A stretch of DNA of 7,264 nucleotides from contig JALSUN010000181.1 of assembly GCA_027061425.1 (NCBI GenBank), forward strand, positions 1 to 7,264, written 5' to 3'. Every line of letters begins with the position of its first letter. Position 1 is the stretch's first letter. The position numbers were made by a program, and so were the translations under genes. The notes under the pieces were generated by a model. It made no database searches and was not told the DNA's origin. It saw only the letters and a program-made list of their open reading frames with translations. Shown here in pieces: positions 5,478 to 7,264 of the stretch. This stretch comes from Helicobacteraceae bacterium (lineage in GTDB: Bacteria > Campylobacterota > Campylobacteria > Campylobacterales > Sulfurimonadaceae).

Positions 5478-6746
5478 ATGTCAACTATTACTTTAACAGA
5501 CAATCGCACGGGGAAAAGCTATGAGTTTCCTATACTAAGTCCTACAAAGGGTCAAGATGTTATTGACATCCGTAAACTTTTTGCGCAGACGGGTATGTTT
5601 ACTTATGATCCAGGTTTCACTTCTACTGCAAGTTGTAGTTCAGCTATCACTTTTATAGATGGTGCTAAAGGTGAACTGCGTTATAGAGGCTATACTATAG
5701 AAGATTTGGCTAACAAGAAAAGCTACTTAGAAAACTGTTATTTGCTCCTTGAAGGGCGTTTACCCCACCAAGACGAGCTCATATCATTTGATATGGAGCT
5801 GAGAAAGCGTGCTTTTGTCCATGAAGGCCTTAAAAACCTCTTTTATGCGTTTCCAGATCAGGCCCATCCTATGGCGATGATGTCCTCTGCCGTTGCAGCG
5901 CTTTCTACCTTTCATTTTGAGCATTTAGAGTTAAAGGATGCTTGTGATTACGAGGTGATGTCTCGTCGCATTATTGCCAAGATCCCTACCCTTGCAGCTT
6001 TTGCATACCGACGTACTTTAGGCATACCTTTTATCTATCCAGATGTTGAACGTTCATTTACAGAGAACTTTCTCTATATGATGCGTGCTTATCCAGGTGA
6101 AGACCTTGAGATCCCCGAGGTAGAAGTGCGTGCACTTGACACCATCTTTACCCTGCATGCAGACCATGAGCAAAATGCTTCGACCTCCACAGTACGTGGT
6201 GTCGCTTCTACAGGCGCACACCCCTACGCAGCGATATCTGCAGGTATAGATGCCCTTTGGGGACGGGCACATGGTGGTGCAAATGAGTCTGTTATTGCAC
6301 AGTTGGAGTTTATAGGTTCACTTGACAAGGTAGATGACTTTATAGCACGTGCTAAAAATCCAGATGATGATTTTAAGCTTATGGGGTTTGGACATCGTGT
6401 TTATAAAAACTTTGATCCTCGCGCCAAGATACTCAAGTCACTTCTTGATGAACTTGAAGTCGAACTGGGTGTAAACAGTGAGCTATTGGCTATAGCAAGA
6501 CGTATTGAAGAGGTTGCTTTGAGTGATGAGTATTTCATCCAACGTCACCTCTACCCTAACATAGACTTCTATTCCGGACTGATCTTAACAGCACTTAAAA
6601 TTCCCAAAAACATGTTCACCAACATTTTTGTTATAGGACGTACTGTAGGATGGGTAGCCCAGTGGATAGAGCTTAAACACGATAAAGAGATGAAAATTGC
6701 CCGTCCAAGACAGCTTTATACCGGCCCTACTGATGAGAAACTATAG
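5478..6746 (+). CDS. gltA: Type II citrate synthase
   Basis: The 422-residue product condenses oxaloacetate and acetyl-CoA to citrate in the cytoplasm, the entry step of the TCA cycle. Length and sequence closely follow the hexameric GltA of E. coli (about 427 residues). The catalytic residues are all present: His265 in WGRAHGGANE, His306 in the family signature GFGHRVYKNFDPRA, and Asp363 in PNIDFYSG. The HADHEQNASTSTVR block (227-240) and the C-terminal RPRQLYTG substrate-binding segment (409-416) are intact. In the region that binds the inhibitor NADH in E. coli, Arg164 and Lys168 align with known contact residues. The reactive Cys206 of E. coli is not conserved (the local sequence is AYPGEDLE), so NADH control cannot be assumed. 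A strong AAGGAG supports ATG 5478. The gene abuts the next small gene with no gap, indicating one operon. In autotrophic Campylobacterota the reductive TCA cycle uses other enzymes, and this window does not show which mode the host runs. Confidence 0.97.
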   Translation: MSTITLTDNRTGKSYEFPILSPTKGQDVIDIRKLFAQTGMFTYDPGFTSTASCSSAITFIDGAKGELRYRGYTIEDLANKKSYLENCYLLLEGRLPHQDELISFDMELRKRAFVHEGLKNLFYAFPDQAHPMAMMSSAVAALSTFHFEHLELKDACDYEVMSRRIIAKIPTLAAFAYRRTLGIPFIYPDVERSFTENFLYMMRAYPGEDLEIPEVEVRALDTIFTLHADHEQNASTSTVRGVASTGAHPYAAISAGIDALWGRAHGGANESVIAQLEFIGSLDKVDDFIARAKNPDDDFKLMGFGHRVYKNFDPRAKILKSLLDELEVELGVNSELLAIARRIEEVALSDEYFIQRHLYPNIDFYSGLILTALKIPKNMFTNIFVIGRTVGWVAQWIELKHDKEMKIARPRQLYTGPTDEKL

Positions 6747-6956
6747 ATGAGTGATAAAATGATGCTCATTAATGACATTCAGACCTTGCTTAACAGCTAT
6801 GGAAAAGATGTCCCCCCTACTGAGATAAATCCTAATCTTTTAGAGTTTATGGACGAAGAGACCCTTAAAAATATCATTATGTCACTTTTAAAACAGAAAG
6901 AACGTGTGAATGAAGATGCTGTTGAGTGGTTAGAACGATTTAAGAAGTATGACTAA
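6747..6956 (+). CDS. Small helical protein of unknown function, coupled to gltA
   Basis: The 69-residue protein starts MSDKMMLINDIQTLL and ends VEWLERFKKYD. It has no signal peptide, membrane helix, cysteine or recognised motif, and reads as two or three charged helices, so it is probably cytosolic. Its ATG directly follows the TAG of gltA, with only a weak GAGAAA upstream, so translation is likely coupled to gltA. Two more in-frame ATG codons lie at 6759 and 6762. The ordered codon use and the tight junction make it a real gene. A role linked to citrate synthase is only a guess from position. Its last 17 bases overlap the end of the convergent hydrolase gene. Confidence 0.75.
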   Translation: MSDKMMLINDIQTLLNSYGKDVPPTEINPNLLEFMDEETLKNIIMSLLKQKERVNEDAVEWLERFKKYD

Positions 6957-7264
6957 AAACGGTAATCCTTTTTAGACTGCCAGTGAGCGACAACCATGGC
7001 ACTACGTCATTGTCCCAGTTGATCCGAGGCGTCTCTTCTTTTATATCAGCATGCATCGGCGAAGCAATGCTGACAGCTTCAAACTGTTTTTGCATACATG
7101 GATCCAGAGCATCATAAGCTTCTTTTGTAAAAAGGTTACCTTGAGAATGTGCTACAACCAAGACACCGTGTCCACTGCTAATACTGTCTCTGTATGCATT
7201 GATCTGCTTTTTTAAATCCGAAGCATGAGAGGTGACATAACCCACCAAACCTGCAAGCCAATCT
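6940..7264 (-). CDS. Alpha/beta hydrolase, lipase- or esterase-like (partial, N-terminus off the right edge)
   Basis: The last 107 residues are visible, and the frame is open through the right edge (first residues DWLAGLVGYV). The segment GHGVLVVAHSQGN is a beta strand leading into a nucleophile elbow of the G/A-x-S-x-G type, with the likely catalytic serine at visible residue 40. Further on, NWDNDVVPW is a good candidate for the acid residue (Asp84 or Asp86). The only His after it is at residue 105, two from the end (VFSHTS). In most family members the catalytic His lies in a longer, structured C-terminal segment, so the protein may be shortened or His105 may serve. The substrate cannot be read from this part, and a signal peptide, if any, is outside the window. 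Its stop lies inside the convergent 69-residue gene (17-base overlap). Confidence 0.75.
   Translation of the reverse strand, partial: DWLAGLVGYVTSHASDLKKQINAYRDSISSGHGVLVVAHSQGNLFTKEAYDALDPCMQKQFEAVSIASPMHADIKEETPRINWDNDVVPWLSLTGSLKRITVFSHTS
6955..6973. terminator. Weak symmetric A/T hairpin at the convergent gene ends
   Basis: AAAAA (6955-6959) and GG (6961-6962) pair with CC (6967-6968) and TTTTT (6969-6973), with C6960 bulged and loop TAAT. Each strand ends in a T run, so it could act in both directions. It has only two G-C pairs, and for the minus strand it lies inside the hydrolase coding end. Confidence 0.3.

Noticed and set aside
6054..6272. Minus-strand frame of 72 codons inside gltA
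   Set aside because: It is antisense to highly conserved catalytic blocks of citrate synthase and is a shadow frame.
1..7264. Mobile element or defence island
   Set aside because: No transposase, integrase, tRNA-linked repeat, restriction or nuclease gene is visible, and base composition looks even across the window.

Overview
The window looks like chromosomal DNA from a member of the Campylobacterota, probably a Sulfurovum- or Sulfurimonas-like lineage. This is an inference from low GC, short intergenic regions, a type II (GltA-like) citrate synthase and an AsmA-like envelope protein. No ribosomal marker is present, so genus is uncertain. No transposase, integrase, tRNA, rRNA or CRISPR array was found.

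Layout, left to right. (1) 1-485, minus: the N-terminal 161 residues of a TetR-family repressor, running off the left edge. (2) 486-1055: a long region with no credible gene. It carries seven perfect or degenerate copies of the palindrome TGAACA-N2-TGTTCA in two clusters, candidate promoters in both directions, and a hairpin followed by six T. (3) 1056-4583, minus: a 1175-residue AsmA-like protein, anchored by one N-terminal membrane helix, with its own promoter at 4644-4673. (4) 4684-4884, minus: a small reading frame broken by an in-frame TAA at codon 10. (5) 4904-5215, plus: a small basic secreted protein with four cysteines. (6) 5478-6956, plus: gltA followed with no gap by a 69-residue protein of unknown function, very likely one operon. 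(7) 6940-7264, minus: the C-terminal part of an alpha/beta hydrolase with an AHSQG nucleophile elbow. It converges on and overlaps the end of the gltA operon and runs off the right edge.

How the parts relate. The tetR gene and the operator array appear to be one regulatory module. Two sites flank or fill the best tetR promoter, which suggests autorepression of tetR and whatever lies beyond the left edge. The second cluster faces no protein-coding gene on the plus strand, which is unusual. The AsmA-like protein and the four-cysteine protein both act outside the cytoplasm but are divergently transcribed, so no functional link can be claimed. The gltA pair is metabolic and independent.

The most notable signal is the operator array. 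Its palindromes are spaced 31-33, 42 and 107 bp centre to centre, close to whole helical turns, so most would lie on the same face of the DNA. Other points worth a look are a possible short RNA inside the array, four cysteines confined to the last 145 residues of the AsmA-like protein, the interrupted small gene, and the abrupt end of the hydrolase.
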